A DNA stretch of 64,000 nt from positions 1 through 64,000 of the forward strand of contig NZ_KB891996.1 of assembly GCF_000373625.1 (NCBI RefSeq), read 5' to 3'. How positions within the stretch are numbered: position 1 is the stretch's first letter; each line of letters begins with the position of its first letter. The DNA is from Streptomyces sp. LaPpAH-108. Lineage in GTDB: Bacteria > Actinomycetota > Actinomycetes > Streptomycetales > Streptomycetaceae. Under the pieces are notes generated by a model. It made no database searches. It had not been told where the DNA came from and saw nothing but the letters and a program-made list of their open reading frames with translations. The translations under genes were made by a program, and so were the position numbers. This document shows positions 49,978 to 58,137 of the stretch, in pieces.

Positions 49978-50538
49978 TCAGGCTGGGGCGCCCAGTTCGG
50001 CCCATACCGTTTTGCCGGGGCTGTTCGGGGTGCGGACCACGCCCCAGTCGAGGCAGAGGCGTTGGACGATGAACATGCCGTGGCCGCCGGGGCGGCCCGC
50101 GCGGTGCGGGGTGCGGGGGGCGGGCTGGCCGGTGCCGCGGTCGCGGACCTCCAGGCGGATCACCTTGCGGTCGCAGGTGAGGTACAGCTCGTCGGGGCCC
50201 CCGGCGTGCAGGCAGGCGTTGGTGACCAGCTCGGAGACGACGAGCAGGACGTCCTCGGCGGCGGCGCGCTGCTCGGCCCCCGAGGCGGGCAGCCAGCCCC
50301 ACGCGTACAGCGCCTGGCGGGTGAAGTCCCGGGCGAGCGGCACCACCCCGCTCTCGCCGTCCAGGCTCAGCCGACGGGCCTGCTGCCCCTGGGCCTGCCG
50401 CGCACCCTCGGCGGGCGCGGGCGGCGCGGCTGCCCCCGCGGACGCGCCGTCGGACGGCGCACTCCCCTCGGGCACCCCGGAAGCGCCGCTCGGCTCCGGG
50501 CCGCGGTCGCCCGGCGAGTAGGGCCGGGTGGTGCTCAT
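49978..50538 (-). CDS. prsI: PrsI-like anti-sigma factor, serine kinase/HATPase domain
   Basis: 186 residues. The N-terminal ~55 residues are Pro/Ala/Gly-rich. The HATPase_c domain of SpoIIAB/RsbW type covers ~60-185, with N box 'LLVVSELVTNACLHAGG', G1 'LEVRDRGTG' and G2 'GRPGGHGMFIVQRL'. Such proteins bind a sigma factor and phosphorylate an anti-anti-sigma partner. The gene order prsI-arsI divergent from sigI matches the SigI locus described in S. coelicolor. GAGGTGAAGCGCTG precedes the ATG. Confidence 0.86.
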   Translation of the reverse strand: MSTTRPYSPGDRGPEPSGASGVPEGSAPSDGASAGAAAPPAPAEGARQAQGQQARRLSLDGESGVVPLARDFTRQALYAWGWLPASGAEQRAAAEDVLLVVSELVTNACLHAGGPDELYLTCDRKVIRLEVRDRGTGQPAPRTPHRAGRPGGHGMFIVQRLCLDWGVVRTPNSPGKTVWAELGAPA

Positions 50539-50752
50539 CAGCGCTTCACCTCACCGATTCACCAGTTCACGATTCAAAAGTCCGACTCCGTTCGGATCGC
50601 GGGCGGTCCGCCCGCCGGGCGGCCGGGCCGTCGCCTGCGCCGCCCTCGCCCGCACGCCTCCACCCCTACGTCGCGTCCAGGCCGTCCGCCGGTTCCCGGG
50701 AGGGAGCGGCCGTCGGCCGACCGATTCAGAATGTCTCCTGCCCGACCGAGGC
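50539..50752. other. arsI-prsI intergenic region
   Basis: About 210 nt without a gene. Near prsI the minus strand has three GTGAA/GGTGA direct repeats (50545-50575). Confidence 0.3.
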
Positions 50753-50776
50753 CGCGGAACACCCGCGTGTTCCGCG
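50753..50776 (-). terminator. Hairpin downstream of arsI
   Basis: A perfect 10-bp stem (50753-50762 with 50767-50776) with a CCGC tetraloop, 45 nt past the arsI stop and before prsI. It may attenuate transcription so that less anti-sigma than antagonist is made. Confidence 0.55.
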
Positions 50777-50820
50777 TGACCGGTGCGCCGGGCGGGCGCG
50801 ATCGTGCGAGGGGCGCGGCG

Positions 50821-51198
50821 TCAGCCGTCCTCGCCCGCCAGCGCGGCGTCCAGGGAGTCATGGACGGTGAACACCGCCTCCGCCCCCGTGATCTCGAACA
50901 CGCGTGCGACCACCGGCAGCATTCCCGCCAGATGGACCCCACCGCCCGCGGCGTCGGCCTTGAGCCGGGCGCCGAGCAGGACATTGAGGCCCGTGGAGTC
51001 GCAGAACTCCAGTCGCGAGCAGTCCACGACGAGCCGCGAGAAGCCCTTCGCCAGGAGGTCGTCGAGCGGCTCGCGCAGTAGATCGGCGGTGTGGTGATCG
51101 AGTTCACCCGCCGGTGTCACTACGGCGCTGGAGCCCTCTTCCCGCACCTCCACCAGAAGCCGGCCCGACTGTGCGCTGCCGACCGTCCCGTGGTCCAT
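50821..51198 (-). CDS. arsI: ArsI-like anti-sigma factor antagonist (STAS domain)
   Basis: 125 residues, one STAS domain: 'AVVTPAGELDHHTADLLREPLDDLL' then 'RLVVDCSRLEFCDSTGLNVLLGARLKA', where the Ser of 'DSTGL' is the expected phosphorylation site. Unphosphorylated antagonist would bind PrsI and release the sigma factor. GGGAGAGAG precedes the ATG. It is divergent from sigI. Confidence 0.9.
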   Translation of the reverse strand: MDHGTVGSAQSGRLLVEVREEGSSAVVTPAGELDHHTADLLREPLDDLLAKGFSRLVVDCSRLEFCDSTGLNVLLGARLKADAAGGGVHLAGMLPVVARVFEITGAEAVFTVHDSLDAALAGEDG

Positions 51199-51447
51199 GC
51201 CGTCTCTCTCCCGAGGTCGTGGCTGCTGATGCCCTCGAACACTACGCCTTCCCCCCGCACTCCGACACCCGAACAACCCCGCAAAACCGGGCATATCGCC
51301 GCACAAGGAACTTGCCACCGGCTCGGTGGAGCGGGTAGGGCTAGTAAGGACACAACACACCCCCACCCCGGCTTCGGAGGCGCCGCACACCGCAGTGCAC
51401 GTATTTCGGCTTCGGCAGCCTTATGCCGAGAACGATGGAGGACACCC

Positions 51448-52344
51448 ATGTCACCCCGGCTCGACGCATCGCATACCCCGATCGCGACGTCGACACCCCC
51501 ACCGGACCAACTGGATCATGCCATCGATCCTCTCGACCCCCTGGCAGGTCTCCCGGAGATCCCGCCCTTCGACGAGGTCGGCCCGGTGGACGCGCGGGCA
51601 CTTTCCAAGACCCTCTTCGAGCGCCTCGAGACGCTGGAGGAAGGCACCCATGAACACGCGTACGTCCGCAACACCCTCGTCGAACTCAATCTGGCGCTCG
51701 TCAGGTTCGCCGCGTCGCGCTTCCGCTCCCGCAGCGAGCCGATGGAGGACATCGTCCAGGTCGGCACGATCGGCCTGATCAAGGCGATCGACCGCTTCGA
51801 GATGGCACGCGGCGTGGAGTTCCCGAGCTTCGCGATGCCGACCATCATCGGCGAGATCAAGCGCTTCTTCCGCGACACCTCGTGGTCCGTGCGCGTACCG
51901 CGCCGACTGCAGGAGCTGCGCCTGGACCTGGCCAAGGCCGGGGACGAGCTGGCCCAGCGCCTGGACCGCGCCCCGACCGTCGCGGAACTGGCCGAGCAGC
52001 TCGGCATCTCCAACGAGGAGGTCGTCGAAGGCATGGCCGCCTCGAACGCGTACACCGCCGCCTCGCTGGACGCCCAGCCCGAGGAGGACGACTCCGAGGG
52101 CGCGCTCGCGGACCGCATCGGCTACGAGGACCACGGGCTCGAAGGCATCGAGTACGTCGAGTCGCTGAAGCCGCTGATCGCCGAACTCGCGCCCCGCGAC
52201 CGGCAGATCCTGTCCCTGCGCTTCGTCGCGGGCATGACCCAGTCGGAGATCGGCGACGAGCTGGGCATCTCCCAGATGCACGTCTCCCGGCTGCTGTCGC
52301 GCACGCTGGTACGGCTGCGCAGGGGGCTCACCGTGGAGGAGTGA
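51448..52344 (+). CDS. sigI: SigB/SigF-group RNA polymerase sigma factor, SigI-like
   Basis: 298 residues. Region 2 is 'MEDIVQVGTIGLIKAIDRFEMARGVEFPSFAMPTIIGEIKRFFRD', region 3 'RVPRRLQELRLDLAKAGDELAQ', and region 4 'RDRQILSLRFVAGMTQSEIGDELGISQMHVSRLLSRTL'. The fold fits stress/sporulation sigma factors of the SigF group. The ATG has GGAGG 6 nt upstream. Activity should be controlled by PrsI and ArsI, encoded divergently. A SigB-type -10 GGGTAG lies at 51333-51338, hinting at control by this sigma group. Confidence 0.93.
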   Translation: MSPRLDASHTPIATSTPPPDQLDHAIDPLDPLAGLPEIPPFDEVGPVDARALSKTLFERLETLEEGTHEHAYVRNTLVELNLALVRFAASRFRSRSEPMEDIVQVGTIGLIKAIDRFEMARGVEFPSFAMPTIIGEIKRFFRDTSWSVRVPRRLQELRLDLAKAGDELAQRLDRAPTVAELAEQLGISNEEVVEGMAASNAYTAASLDAQPEEDDSEGALADRIGYEDHGLEGIEYVESLKPLIAELAPRDRQILSLRFVAGMTQSEIGDELGISQMHVSRLLSRTLVRLRRGLTVEE

Positions 52345-52367
52345 GGCAGACGCCTCGCCCTCGGTCA

Positions 52368-52402
52368 TGAGGCGGCTCGGCTGACAGTGCCGGGCCGCCT
52401 CA
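52368..52402. terminator. Terminator between sigI and hutI
   Basis: A 9-bp stem (52368-52376 with 52394-52402) between convergent stops at 52344 and 52467. Confidence 0.6.
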
Positions 52403-52466
52403 CCGTGTTCCCGGGGGGCGGCCGGGGCGACCGGGGTTTTGTCAGGTGCCCCTCACAAGGGGCCCG

Positions 52467-53642
52467 TCACACCACCCGTACGCCCCCGCGCCACACCGCC
52501 TCGACCAGCGGGACGCCCGGCCGGTAGGCCAGATGCACATGGCTCGGCGCGTCCAGCAGGACCAGGTCGGCCCGGCTGCCGGGCGCCAGGCGGCCGATGT
52601 CGGTGCGCCGCAGGGCCGCCGCACCGCCCGCCGTGGCGGACCAGACCGCCTCGTCGGGGGTCATGCCCATGTCCCGTACGGCCAGCGCGACACAGAACGG
52701 CACGGACGAGGTGAAGGACGAGCCGGGGTTGCAGTCCGTGGAGAGCGCGACCGTGGCCCCCGCGTCCAGCAGCCGCCTGGCGTCCGGCCATTGCGCCCGG
52801 GTGGAGAACTCGGCGCCGGGCAGCAGCGTGGCCACCGTGTCGCTGTGGGCCAGCGCGTCCACGTCGGCGTCGGTCAGATGCGTGCAGTGGTCGGCGCTGG
52901 CCGCGTCCAGCTCGACGGCCAGCTGGACGCCGGGGCCGTAGGAGAGCTGGTTGGCGTGGATGCGCGGGTGCAGCCCCTTGGCCCGGCCCGCGGTGAGGAT
53001 CGCGCGGGCCTGGTCGCCGTCGAAGGCGCCCTTCTCGCAGAACACGTCGATCCAACGGGCGTGCGGGGCGCACGAGTCCAGCATCTCGCCGGTCACCAGG
53101 GCGACGTACGCGGCCGGGTCACCGGCCAGCTCCGGCGCGACGATGTGGGCGCCGAGATAGGTGACCTCGTCGATGTGCCGGGCCGCCAGGCGCAGGGCGC
53201 GGGTCTCGTCCTCGACGGTCAGGCCGTAGCCCGACTTGGTCTCCATCGTGGTCGTGCCCTGGCGCAGCGCCTCGGCGAGGTGGCGGGTGAGGCCCGCCTC
53301 CAGTTCCGCGTCGCTCGCGGCGCGGGTGGCCGCGACGGTGGTGCGGATGCCGCCCGCCGAGTAGGAGCGGCCGGACATGCGGGCGTTGAACTCGGCCGTG
53401 CGGTCCCCGGCGAACACCAGGTGCGAGTGGGAGTCCACGAAGCCCGGCAGGACCGCCTTTCCCCCGGCGTCGAGGCGATTGTCAGTGGCGGGTGCTTTGC
53501 TTGACTCACCGGCCCACACGACGCGTTCGCCGTCGATGACCAGGGCCGCGTCCTGGATGAGTCCGAGGGGAGTCCCGTCACCGAGGGAGGGGTCGTTGGT
53601 GACCAGCGTGGCGATGTGGGTGATGGCGGTGCTGCTGCTCAT
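52467..53642 (-). CDS. hutI: Imidazolonepropionase
   Basis: 391 residues. 'LPGFVDSHSHLVFAGDR' provides the HxH metal site, 'METKSGYGL' the substrate Arg/Tyr region, 'ADHCTHLT' a metal His, and 'STDCNPGSSFT' the Asp ligand. It opens imidazolone-propionate to N-formimidoyl-glutamate, the third step of histidine degradation. It is last of four hut genes. ACGAGGACACC precedes the ATG; hutF ends 26 nt upstream. Confidence 0.96.
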   Translation of the reverse strand: MSSSTAITHIATLVTNDPSLGDGTPLGLIQDAALVIDGERVVWAGESSKAPATDNRLDAGGKAVLPGFVDSHSHLVFAGDRTAEFNARMSGRSYSAGGIRTTVAATRAASDAELEAGLTRHLAEALRQGTTTMETKSGYGLTVEDETRALRLAARHIDEVTYLGAHIVAPELAGDPAAYVALVTGEMLDSCAPHARWIDVFCEKGAFDGDQARAILTAGRAKGLHPRIHANQLSYGPGVQLAVELDAASADHCTHLTDADVDALAHSDTVATLLPGAEFSTRAQWPDARRLLDAGATVALSTDCNPGSSFTSSVPFCVALAVRDMGMTPDEAVWSATAGGAAALRRTDIGRLAPGSRADLVLLDAPSHVHLAYRPGVPLVEAVWRGGVRVV

Positions 53643-53668
53643 GGTGTCCTCGTGGGTGCCGGTGGGGG

Positions 53669-55006
53669 TCAGCCACTCAGGGCCGCGATCGCGTCCGCGA
53701 GCGCACGCGGCACATCGGGTACGAGCGCGTGCGCCCCGTCGCGTACGACGTGCCGCCCGCCCACGACCGTGTGCCGTACGTCCGCGGCGCTCGCCGCGAA
53801 TACGGCCGTCTCGGCGCCGAGCCGGGGTGGCGGCCCGGCCGTCCTGACCGAGTCGAGCGCGAGGGTCGTGAGGTCGGCCGCGCGCCCGGGTTCGATGGCG
53901 CCCGCCTCCGGCCAGCCGAGCGCGGCGTGACCGTCCTCGGTGGCGGCGCGCAGCAGCGCGGCGGCGGTCCAGTGGCCCCGGGTGCGGGTGCGCAGCCGCT
54001 CGTCCAGTTCCATGGCGCGCGCCTCTTCGAGCAGGTCGATGACGGCGTGGCTGTCGGAGCCGAGGGAGAGCGGTGAGCCCGCGCGCTGGAGGGCGACGGC
54101 GGGTCCGATGCCGTCCGCGAGGTCGCGCTCGGTGGTCGGGCACATGCAGGTGCCGGTGCCGGAGCCGCCGAGGAGCCGGATGTCCTCCTCGGTGAGGTGG
54201 GTGTTGTGCACCCCGGTGGTGCGCGGCCCGAGCACACCGTGGTCCGCGAGCAGCCGGGTCGGGGTGACCCCGTGGGCGGCGAGACACGCGTCGTTCTCGG
54301 CGGTCTGCTCCGAGAGGTGTACATGCAGTGGGGCCCGCCGTTCCTCGACCCAGCGGGCGACGGTGGCCAGCCCCTCGGCGGGCACGGCCCGTACGGAGTG
54401 AATGGCCGCGCCGATCCGTGCGTGATCCCGTTCCTTGAGAACTGAACAGCGTTCGGCCCAGGCTTCCGCACTGCCGTCGGAGAAGCGGAGCTGGTGGGCG
54501 GTGGGCGGCTCGCCGAAGCCGGAGGAGAGATAGGCGGTGTCGAGCAGGGTGATCCGGATGCCTGCCTCGGCGGCGGCCTCGATCAGCGCCTCGCCCATGG
54601 CGTTGGGGTCGGCGTAGCGAGTGCCGCCCCGGTCGTGGTGCAGATAGTGGAACTCGCCGACGCAGGTGATCCCGGCGAGGGCCATCTCGGCGTACACCGC
54701 GCGGGCCAGCGCGTGGTACGTCTCGGGGGTCAGCCGGTCCGCGACGGAGTACATCACCTCGCGCCAGGTCCAGAAGGTGCCGCTGCCGACCTGGACGGTG
54801 CCGCGCAGGGCGCGGTGGAAGGCGTGCGAGTGGGCGTTGGCGAGTCCCGGCAGGGTGAGTCCGCGCAGGATCTCGGCGCCGGGCGGCGGGGCGTCCGTAC
54901 CGGTGCGGACGGCGGTGATGCGGCCGTCCGCCACCTCGACGGTCACGCCGGGCTCGACATAGTCACCGAGCCAGGCGTGCTCCAGCCAATAGGTTCCCTC
55001 GGTCAC
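53669..55006 (-). CDS. hutF: Formimidoylglutamate deiminase
   Basis: 445 residues from a GTG that overlaps the stop of the M20 gene (GTGA). Amidohydrolase fold: 'LPGLANAHSHAFHRAL' HxH, 'EFHYLHHD', 'LHVHLSEQ' and 'LSLGSDSHAV'. It converts N-formimidoyl-glutamate to N-formyl-glutamate and ammonia. This commits the pathway to the formylglutamate route, so an N-formylglutamate hydrolase is needed; none of the classic HutG type is in the operon. Confidence 0.95.
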   Translation of the reverse strand: MTEGTYWLEHAWLGDYVEPGVTVEVADGRITAVRTGTDAPPPGAEILRGLTLPGLANAHSHAFHRALRGTVQVGSGTFWTWREVMYSVADRLTPETYHALARAVYAEMALAGITCVGEFHYLHHDRGGTRYADPNAMGEALIEAAAEAGIRITLLDTAYLSSGFGEPPTAHQLRFSDGSAEAWAERCSVLKERDHARIGAAIHSVRAVPAEGLATVARWVEERRAPLHVHLSEQTAENDACLAAHGVTPTRLLADHGVLGPRTTGVHNTHLTEEDIRLLGGSGTGTCMCPTTERDLADGIGPAVALQRAGSPLSLGSDSHAVIDLLEEARAMELDERLRTRTRGHWTAAALLRAATEDGHAALGWPEAGAIEPGRAADLTTLALDSVRTAGPPPRLGAETAVFAASAADVRHTVVGGRHVVRDGAHALVPDVPRALADAIAALSG

Positions 55007-56334
55007 CTGCGGGCCAGTCCTTCCAGTACGTCGGCGAGCGCGCGCACCCCGGCCACGCAGTCGTCCTCGGCGGCGAACTCGGCCGGGGAGTGCGAGACAC
55101 CGGTGGGGTTGCGTACGAACAGCATGGCGGTCGGCACGCTCGTCGCGAGGATTCCGGCGTCGTGCCCGGCCCCGGTCCCGAGCACCGGCACCTTGAGGTC
55201 GGCGTCCCGGCCGAGCAGCCGGGCGAGTTCGTCGCGCAGCGCGTGGTCGAACTCCACGACGGGCGTGAACGACTCCCGTACGACCTCCAGGTCGATCCCG
55301 TGCGCCTGTGCGTGCTCCCGCGCGGCGCTCTCGATCTCCCGCACGACCGTGTCCAGGGTCTCCTGCCCCGCCGCCCGGGAATCGAGCCACCCGCGCACCA
55401 GGGAGGGGATGGCGTTGACCCCGTTGGGCTCGACGGCGATCTTCCCGAAGGTGGCCACGGCACCGGCGAGTTCGGCGGCTCGCCGCGCGGCGAGCACGGT
55501 CTCCGCGTAGACCGGCATCGGATCACGCCGGTCCCCGAGCCGGGTCGTCCCCGCGTGATTGGCCTCGCCCCGGAAGTCGAACCGCCACCGCCCGTGCGGC
55601 CAGATGGAACTGGCGATGCCGACCTGGTCCCCGGACAGGTCCAGCGCCCGGCCCTGCTCGACATGCAGCTCGACGAACGCCCCGATACGGGCGAGGCGTT
55701 CGCGATCGGCCCCGATCCTCTCCGGGTCGTACCCGGCGGCCTCCATGGCCCGCGCCAGCGTGACCCCGTCCTCGTCGGTGAGCCGATGAGCCTGCTCCAC
55801 GGTCAACTGCCCGCTGCTGAGCCGCGACCCCACACAGGCCAGCCCGAACCGCGCCCCCTCCTCGTCCCCGAAGTTGACGATCCCGAGCGGCCGGTCCAAC
55901 TGGGCTTTTCGGGACCTCAGTTCATCGAGTGCGGCAAAGGAGGACACGACCCCGAGCGGCCCGTCGAAAGCCCCGCCATCCGGCACGGAGTCGAGATGCG
56001 ACCCGGTGACGACGGCATCCCCCTCGGCGGGATCACCGAGCCAGGCCCACTGATTCCCGTTCCGGTCGACCTCATAGACCAGCCCGCGCGCTTCGGCATG
56101 CCCCCGGAACCACTCCCGACAGTCGGCATCGGCACCAGTCCAGGCATAACGCCGATAGCCCCCGGAGGCGGAGCTACGCCCGATGGGCAACAGCTCGGCC
56201 CACATCTCTTGGAAGGGCACAACGCCTCGTACGGGCTGTGGGCAGTCGTTCCGCAGGGCGGAACGGGTGGGCACGGCCCGGCCCGCAGTCGGCGACGAGA
56301 CCTCAGCCCCCACCGAAGAGCTGCCGTCCGTCAC
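55003..56334 (-). CDS. M20-family amidohydrolase (allantoate amidohydrolase-like)
   Basis: 443 residues from a GTG overlapping the hutU stop by 4 nt. Metal ligands appear in 'GSHLDSVPDGGAFDGPLGV' and 'NFGDEEGARFG', with 'FVELHVEQGRALD' and the dimerisation 'FRGEANHAGTT'. The family splits N-carbamoyl, allantoate or N-acyl amino acids. Its place inside the hut operon suggests it may hydrolyse N-formylglutamate to glutamate and formate, replacing HutG; this is inference. Confidence 0.9.
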   Translation of the reverse strand: MTDGSSSVGAEVSSPTAGRAVPTRSALRNDCPQPVRGVVPFQEMWAELLPIGRSSASGGYRRYAWTGADADCREWFRGHAEARGLVYEVDRNGNQWAWLGDPAEGDAVVTGSHLDSVPDGGAFDGPLGVVSSFAALDELRSRKAQLDRPLGIVNFGDEEGARFGLACVGSRLSSGQLTVEQAHRLTDEDGVTLARAMEAAGYDPERIGADRERLARIGAFVELHVEQGRALDLSGDQVGIASSIWPHGRWRFDFRGEANHAGTTRLGDRRDPMPVYAETVLAARRAAELAGAVATFGKIAVEPNGVNAIPSLVRGWLDSRAAGQETLDTVVREIESAAREHAQAHGIDLEVVRESFTPVVEFDHALRDELARLLGRDADLKVPVLGTGAGHDAGILATSVPTAMLFVRNPTGVSHSPAEFAAEDDCVAGVRALADVLEGLARR

Positions 56335-57995
56335 GCGTCGTCACCCTCACGCATAGGCACCCGCACACCCCGCTCCTCAGCAACGGACTCCGCGATGTCG
56401 TACCCCGCGTCCACATGCCGAATGACACCCATACCGGGGTCATTGGTAAGAACGCGCTGGATCTTCTCCCCGGCCAGCACCGTACCGTCCGCCACCGTGA
56501 CCTGCCCCGCGTGAATGGACCGCCCCATCCCCACCCCACCCCCATGGTGGAGGGAAACCCACGACGCCCCGGAAGCCACATTGACCATCGCGTTCAGCAA
56601 CGGCCAGTCGGCAATCGCGTCGGACCCGTCGAGCATCGCCTCCGTCTCCCGGTAGGGAGAGGCGACGGACCCACAGTCGAGGTGATCCCTACCGATCGCC
56701 AGCGGAGCGGCAAGCTCACCGCTCGCGACCATGTCGTTGAACCGCTCGCCCGCCTTGTCCCGCTCCCCGTACCCGAGCCAGCAGATCCGCGCGGGCAGCC
56801 CCTGGAAGTGCACCCGCTCGCCGGCCATCTTGATCCACCGGGCGAGGGACTCGTTCTCGGGGAACAGCTCCAGCATCGCCTTGTCGGTCTTGGCGATGTC
56901 GGCGGGGTCGCCGGAGAGCGCGGCCCAGCGGAAGGGGCCCTTGCCCTCGCAGAAGAGCGGCCGGATGTAGGCGGGCACGAAGCCGGGGAAGGCGAACGCG
57001 CGGTCGTACCCGGCGAGTTGGGCCTCGCCACGGATGGAGTTGCCGTAGTCGAAGACCTCGGCGCCCGCGTCCATGAAGCCGACCATCGCCTCGACGTGCC
57101 GGGCCATGGACTCGCGGGCCCGCGTGGTGAACCCGGCCGGGTCCTTCGCCGCGTAGGAGGCCATGTCCTCGAAGTCGACGCCGACCGGGAGGTAGGCCAG
57201 CGGGTCGTGCGCGGAGGTCTGGTCGGTGACGATGTCGATGGGGGCGCCCATGGCGAGCAGCTGCGGGACCAGTTCCGCCGCGTTGCCGAGGACGCCGATG
57301 GAGAGCGGGCGGCGGGCGTCGCGGGCCTCGGTGGCGAGCTGGAGGGCGTGCTCCAGGCTGTCGGCCTTCACATCGAGGTACTTGTGCTCGATGCGGCGCT
57401 CGATGGCGCGGGGGTCGACGTCGATACAGATCGCCACGCCGTCGTTCATGGTGACCGCGAGGGGCTGGGCGCCGCCCATGCCGCCGAGTCCGGCGGTCAG
57501 GGTGATGGTGCCCGCGAGGGTGCCGCCGAACTTCTTCGCGGCGACGGCGGCGAAGGTCTCGTAGGTGCCCTGGAGGATGCCCTGGGTGCCGATGTAGATC
57601 CAGGAGCCCGCGGTCATCTGGCCGTACATGGTGAGGCCGAGGGCTTCCAGGCGGCGGAACTCCTCCCAGTTGGCCCAGTCGCCGACGAGGTTGGAGTTGG
57701 CGATCAGGACGCGCGGGGCCCACTCGTGGGTCTGCATGACGCCGACCGGGCGGCCGGACTGGACCAGCATGGTCTCGTCCTGCTTGAGGGTGCGCAGCGT
57801 GCGGACCATGGCGTCGAAGGAGCGCCAGTCGCGGGCGGCCTTGCCGGTGCCGCCGTAGACGACGAGCTGGTCGGGGTGCTCGGCGACCTCGGGGTCGAGG
57901 TTGTTCTGGAGCATCCGCAGGGCGGCCTCCTGCTGCCAGCCGAGCGCACTCAGTTCGGTGCCGCGCGGTGCTCGTACGGGCCGAGGTCCTGACAT
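56331..57995 (-). CDS. hutU: Urocanate hydratase
   Basis: 554 residues. Urocanase signatures include 'YGGTGKAARDW', 'GQMTAGSWIYIGTQGILQGTYETF', 'GGMGGAQPLAVTMNDG' and the active-site Cys region 'FQGLPARICWLGYGERDK'. It uses NAD to hydrate urocanate to imidazolone-propionate. It is first gene of the operon. The ATG at 57995 has AGGAGGACGAAG upstream. An operator-like palindrome overlaps the promoter. Confidence 0.97.
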   Translation of the reverse strand: MSGPRPVRAPRGTELSALGWQQEAALRMLQNNLDPEVAEHPDQLVVYGGTGKAARDWRSFDAMVRTLRTLKQDETMLVQSGRPVGVMQTHEWAPRVLIANSNLVGDWANWEEFRRLEALGLTMYGQMTAGSWIYIGTQGILQGTYETFAAVAAKKFGGTLAGTITLTAGLGGMGGAQPLAVTMNDGVAICIDVDPRAIERRIEHKYLDVKADSLEHALQLATEARDARRPLSIGVLGNAAELVPQLLAMGAPIDIVTDQTSAHDPLAYLPVGVDFEDMASYAAKDPAGFTTRARESMARHVEAMVGFMDAGAEVFDYGNSIRGEAQLAGYDRAFAFPGFVPAYIRPLFCEGKGPFRWAALSGDPADIAKTDKAMLELFPENESLARWIKMAGERVHFQGLPARICWLGYGERDKAGERFNDMVASGELAAPLAIGRDHLDCGSVASPYRETEAMLDGSDAIADWPLLNAMVNVASGASWVSLHHGGGVGMGRSIHAGQVTVADGTVLAGEKIQRVLTNDPGMGVIRHVDAGYDIAESVAEERGVRVPMREGDDA

Positions 57996-58017
57996 CTTCG
58001 TCCTCCTGTAGCTACGG

Positions 58018-58054
58018 CTATTCACATCCTCCAGTCGTGAATAGGGCTAGTCAA
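58018..58054 (-). promoter_or_regulatory. hut operon promoter and operator palindrome
   Basis: The minus strand has -35 TTGACT (58049-58054) and GAGGAT (58026-58031) 17 nt on as a weak -10. Perfect 8-bp arms CTATTCAC (58018-58025) and GTGAATAG (58037-58044) flank 11 nt and cover the promoter core, suiting a repressor. CTATTCAC also occurs upstream of the RpiR-type regulator at 63557. Confidence 0.6.
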
Positions 58055-58137
58055 TAGCGCGGGGCGGCCCCGTCCGCGCGTCGCGGGTGTTTGGCTGGAA
58101 CCGACGGCAGACGCGAGGACCGCAGGAGGGGCACCCC

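Noticed and set aside
49359..50072. Plus-strand open frame of 237 codons with repeating PSRR/PQGG phrases
   Set aside because: Composition is Arg/Pro/Gly only, it has no RBS, and it runs into the antisense of prsI. The phrases come from the hairpin repeats.
54434..54453. Sequence 18/20 identical to the rRNA leader box CTTGAGAACTCAACAGCGTG
   Set aside because: It lies inside the hutF coding frame (codons for R-C-S-V-L-K-E-R) with no rRNA gene nearby; a chance match.
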